Source: Nocardioides sp. JS614
GTDB taxonomy: Bacteria; Actinomycetota; Actinomycetes; Propionibacteriales; Nocardioidaceae
Direction: 5' to 3'
DNA: 64,000 nucleotides
NCBI RefSeq assembly: GCF_000015265.1
Contig: NC_008699.1
Coordinates: 1,116,001 to 1,180,000 of the forward strand
A program made the translations under genes and the position numbers. Positions 61,372 to 64,000 of this stretch are shown in pieces (within the stretch, counting starts at the first letter, position 1; each line of letters begins with the position of its first letter). Under the pieces are notes generated by a model. It saw only the letters and a program-made list of their open reading frames with translations, was not told where the DNA came from and ran no database searches.

Positions 61372-62850
61372 ATGGCAAGGTATGACGTGGCACCTTCGGA
61401 GGCGCCGACTGGTGGTGGCTCGCTGCGCTGGAACAAGGTCGAGTCCCGCTCGATCGACTACGTGCCGCTCTCCGAACGGCACGGTCGGCTGACTGATCAG
61501 TTCACGATCTGGTTCGCGGGCAGCGCGATGTTGTTGAGCCTCGCCACCGGCGTCATCGGCATCGGTCTGGGTCTCAACCTGATCTGGACGCTGATCGCGT
61601 TGGCGGTGGGGACGTTCCTGGGAACTCTTCCTGTGGCCGCGCACGCCAGTCAGGGCCCTCACCTGGGGCTTCCGCAGATGATCCAGAGTCGTCCCCAGTT
61701 CGGACGCTATGGCGCTCTGTTCATCTGGGTCGTCGCGTTCGCCGTCTACTGGGGCTACGTCGTGCTGGACGTGAACCTCTTCGGGCCCACGGCAACCCAG
61801 GTCGTGGGTGGCTCCAGGCCGGTCTGGGCGATCGTGATCGGCCTGATCTCCATGGTGATCACGATCTTCGGCTACCACTGGATGCACGCCGGGCAGCGCT
61901 GGGTCACGGTGGTCCTCGTCGTCGTGCTGGCGGTCTACGCGGTCGGCATCCTCACGGGAGGCGAGCTGCCCGCGGGTGCTCTCAGCCTGTCGACCGGGTT
62001 CCAGTTCGCACCGTTCTTCATGGTGATGTCGGCCGCCTTGGCCTACCAGCTCTCGTGGGCGTTCTTCGTCTCGGACTACTCCCGCTACATGCCGCCGACC
62101 ACCAGCCACCGGGCGATCATCTTCTTCACGGCATCGGGTGCCGGCCTGGGCGTCTTCTCGATGGAGGCGGTCGGAGCCGTCGGTGCTGCCCTGTTCCCGT
62201 CCGAATCGGTCACCGTCGCGCTGGCGGAGTCGGGCGACACGGTCTTCAACGGGCTGGGCACCATCGTCCTCCTCGTCGGCGGTCTGGCGCTGGTCGTCTT
62301 CAACGCCATGTGCATCTACGGCGGAGCGTTGACCGCGATCACCGCGCTGGACAGTTTGCGGCCGGTGGCACCGACCCACCGGGTCCGCACGGGCGCGATC
62401 GTCGCCGTGGGGGTGACGGCCACGCTCGTGGGGGCCTTCCTGCCAGACGACTTCATCGGCACGACCTTCTACACGATCCTCGCCGTGCTGGCCTACCTGA
62501 TGGGTCCGTGGACCGCGATCAACCTCACCGACTACTTCCTGGTGCGGCGCGGCCGCTACTCCATCACCGAGATCTTCAACCCGAACGGGATGTACGGGCG
62601 CTGGCACGCTGCAGGCATCGTCGCCTACGTCCTCGGGTTCGTGGTCATGGTGCCGTTCATGTACCTGTCCTTCTACGAGGGCTTCGCGGCGAAGTGGCTC
62701 AACGACGTGGACATCGCCTTCTTCGTCGGTATCCCCGTTGCCGCGATCGTCTACTACGCGCTCTCCCGCAACCTCGACCTCGACAACGAGCGCGCCGTCA
62801 TCCGGCAGGCAGACGCGCACCTCGAGGAGCTCGGCGAGCCCATCGAGTAG
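61372..62850 (+). CDS. NCS1-family permease (cytosine/purine/allantoin type)
   Basis: 492 aa with about twelve hydrophobic spans. The N-terminal SIDYVPLSERHGRLTDQFTI and AHASQGPHLGLPQMIQSRPQFG and the FVSDYSRYMPP block are typical of NCS1 symporters, which take up nucleobases, hydantoins or related compounds with H+ or Na+. The substrate is not known; the neighbours suggest an amine or purine-derived nitrogen source. GAGGAG lies 4 nt before ATG 61372; an ATG at 61360 would add four residues. Confidence 0.88.
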   Translation: MARYDVAPSEAPTGGGSLRWNKVESRSIDYVPLSERHGRLTDQFTIWFAGSAMLLSLATGVIGIGLGLNLIWTLIALAVGTFLGTLPVAAHASQGPHLGLPQMIQSRPQFGRYGALFIWVVAFAVYWGYVVLDVNLFGPTATQVVGGSRPVWAIVIGLISMVITIFGYHWMHAGQRWVTVVLVVVLAVYAVGILTGGELPAGALSLSTGFQFAPFFMVMSAALAYQLSWAFFVSDYSRYMPPTTSHRAIIFFTASGAGLGVFSMEAVGAVGAALFPSESVTVALAESGDTVFNGLGTIVLLVGGLALVVFNAMCIYGGALTAITALDSLRPVAPTHRVRTGAIVAVGVTATLVGAFLPDDFIGTTFYTILAVLAYLMGPWTAINLTDYFLVRRGRYSITEIFNPNGMYGRWHAAGIVAYVLGFVVMVPFMYLSFYEGFAAKWLNDVDIAFFVGIPVAAIVYYALSRNLDLDNERAVIRQADAHLEELGEPIE

Positions 62851-62930
62851 TGCCGCCGCCCGGCGTGGCCGCCAATGGCCGACACCGCGCCGTACCACCG
62901 ACGACAGCACCCGAAAGCAGGAACAGCACC

Positions 62931-64000
62931 ATGGACCAAACGACGGAGTTCGAGCGCCTGAGCGGGACCTACTTCCACGAGGGCAAGCACCTCCCCAGCG
63001 GCTCCGCTGTCCATCGACCCGTGATCGATCCGGCGACCGGCATGACCCTCGGCTCCTTCGCGATCGTCACCCCAGAAGAGGTCGACGCGGTCGTCGAAGC
63101 AGCGAACCGGGCACAGCAGGGGTGGTGGAAGGAAAGCGCCCTGCACCGTGCCGAGGTGCTCCACGACGTGGCCCGCAGGTTGCGTGCCCTCAAGCCGGAA
63201 CTGGCCGAGATCCTGACCCGGGAGACCGGCAAGCCGTTCAAGGAGAGCGCCGACGAGGTCGACTGGTCGGTCAGCAACCTGGATTACTACGCCGAGCTCG
63301 GACGGCACTCCATCGGGTCGGTTCTCGGGCCATCGATCGCCGGACAGACGCACTACACCCTCAAGGAGCCGATGGGCACCGTCGTCGTCATCCTGCCGGC
63401 GAACTATCCACTCCTCCTCCTGATCTGGGAGGCCGCGGCCGCTCTCGCCGCCGGGAACGCCGTTGTCGTCAAGCCCTCGGAGTGGGCATCTCTGACGACG
63501 CTGAAGCTGATGGAGATCTTCGAGCCGCTCCCGGCCGGCCTCGTGGGCTGTGTCACCGGAGGAGGCGGTGTAGGTGCTCGGCTGGTGGAGCACCGCAACA
63601 CCCACCAGGTCTGTTTCACCGGGAGCGTTCCCACCGGCAAGGTCGTCGCCGAAGCCTGTGGCCGCCGGTTCAAGCCCACACTGATCGAGGCGTCCGGCAA
63701 CGACGCCTTCATCGTGATGCCCTCGGCCCCGCTCGAGGTCGCTGCGCGAGCAGCGACCTTCGCCGCCTTCTTCAACTGCGGTCAGGTCTGTACCTCCGCG
63801 GAGCGGGTCTTCGTCCACGAAGACATCCACGACCAGTTCGTCGAGCTCTTCGTCGCCGAGGCCGCCAGGTTGCGCATCGGCAACGGCCTCGACCAGGTCG
63901 ACATCGGCCCGATGGAGCACGCCGGCGAACGTGACCGGTTCGAGCAGGTCGTCACCCGGGCCATCGAACAAGGCGCCAAGGTCGAGATCGGCGGCGGCAG
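62931..64000 (+). CDS. Aldehyde dehydrogenase, 3' end cut by window
   Basis: 356 codons are visible from ATG 62931. NAD-binding VVVKPSEWASLTTL, FTGSVPTGK, the Glu-bearing LIEASGND and the catalytic Cys in FFNCGQVCTSAERVFV are present, so the active site lies within the window. It would oxidise the aldehyde produced by the upstream oxidoreductase to a carboxylate using NAD(P)+. It follows the permease by 80 nt, probably in one operon. Confidence 0.9.
   Translation, partial: MDQTTEFERLSGTYFHEGKHLPSGSAVHRPVIDPATGMTLGSFAIVTPEEVDAVVEAANRAQQGWWKESALHRAEVLHDVARRLRALKPELAEILTRETGKPFKESADEVDWSVSNLDYYAELGRHSIGSVLGPSIAGQTHYTLKEPMGTVVVILPANYPLLLLIWEAAAALAAGNAVVVKPSEWASLTTLKLMEIFEPLPAGLVGCVTGGGGVGARLVEHRNTHQVCFTGSVPTGKVVAEACGRRFKPTLIEASGNDAFIVMPSAPLEVAARAATFAAFFNCGQVCTSAERVFVHEDIHDQFVELFVAEAARLRIGNGLDQVDIGPMEHAGERDRFEQVVTRAIEQGAKVEIGGG

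Overview
The window is high-GC actinobacterial DNA, most like the Nocardioides group. This is inferred from GC-rich codon use, many GTG starts and gene order. The backbone order phoH2, fum, glpX, DUF4245, xseB-xseA, ispH and ychF is, as I recall it, the order of the Mycobacterium tuberculosis Rv1095-Rv1112 region. Many genes lack a ribosome binding site and have a TAnnnT -10 box 6-8 nt before the start codon, the signature of leaderless transcription.

Backbone 1-23.6 kb: end of a PhoH-family ATPase, a secreted transglycosylase-like protein, class II fumarase with a coupled spermidine-synthase-like methyltransferase, class I fumarase, a DUF1707 protein, a sugar-ABC ATPase, two alpha/beta hydrolases, glpX, a molybdate operon (regulator-modA-modB-modC), DUF4245, a DUF11-type secreted protein, exonuclease VII, ispH, a YciO/Sua5 protein, DUF6542, rmuC, xthA and ychF.

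Islands 23.6-58.2 kb: the 3' end of ychF is an integration hot spot. Copies of the ychF-tail core lie at 23573, 36213 and 57915 and delimit two tandem elements. Island 1 (23.6-36.2 kb) carries a large serine integrase beside its right junction, a serine resolvase, a complete type III restriction-modification system, an Mrr-like nuclease with zinc ribbons, and an unrecognised two-gene unit whose second product has a nuclease-like motif. Island 2 (36.2-57.95 kb) carries an IS3-family element, a seven-gene operon that reads as a type IV CBASS system, a tyrosine integrase with excisionase, a TraA/MobF relaxase, a DUF262-DUF1524-RAMA protein and a type I restriction system. The type I specificity gene is interrupted by a (CT)n tract, so specificity is probably phase-variable.

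The main find is the operon at 37.9-42.9 kb: queD, queE, a short QueC-like gene (cap9-like), a tRNA-guanine-transglycosylase-like gene (cap10-like), a CD-NTase starting Met-Gly-Gly, a SLATT two-TM effector and an HhH-GPD/OGG-like glycosylase. QueD and QueE would supply 7-carboxy-7-deazaguanine. The QueC-like and TGT-like proteins would place a deazaguanine on the N-terminal glycine of the CD-NTase. The CD-NTase would then make the cyclic nucleotide that opens the membrane effector.

Right backbone 58.2-64 kb: a frame-disrupted PucR regulator divergent from an amine/catabolic cluster (FAD-dependent oxidoreductase, NCS1 permease, aldehyde dehydrogenase running off the window). I see no tRNA, rRNA or CRISPR array.
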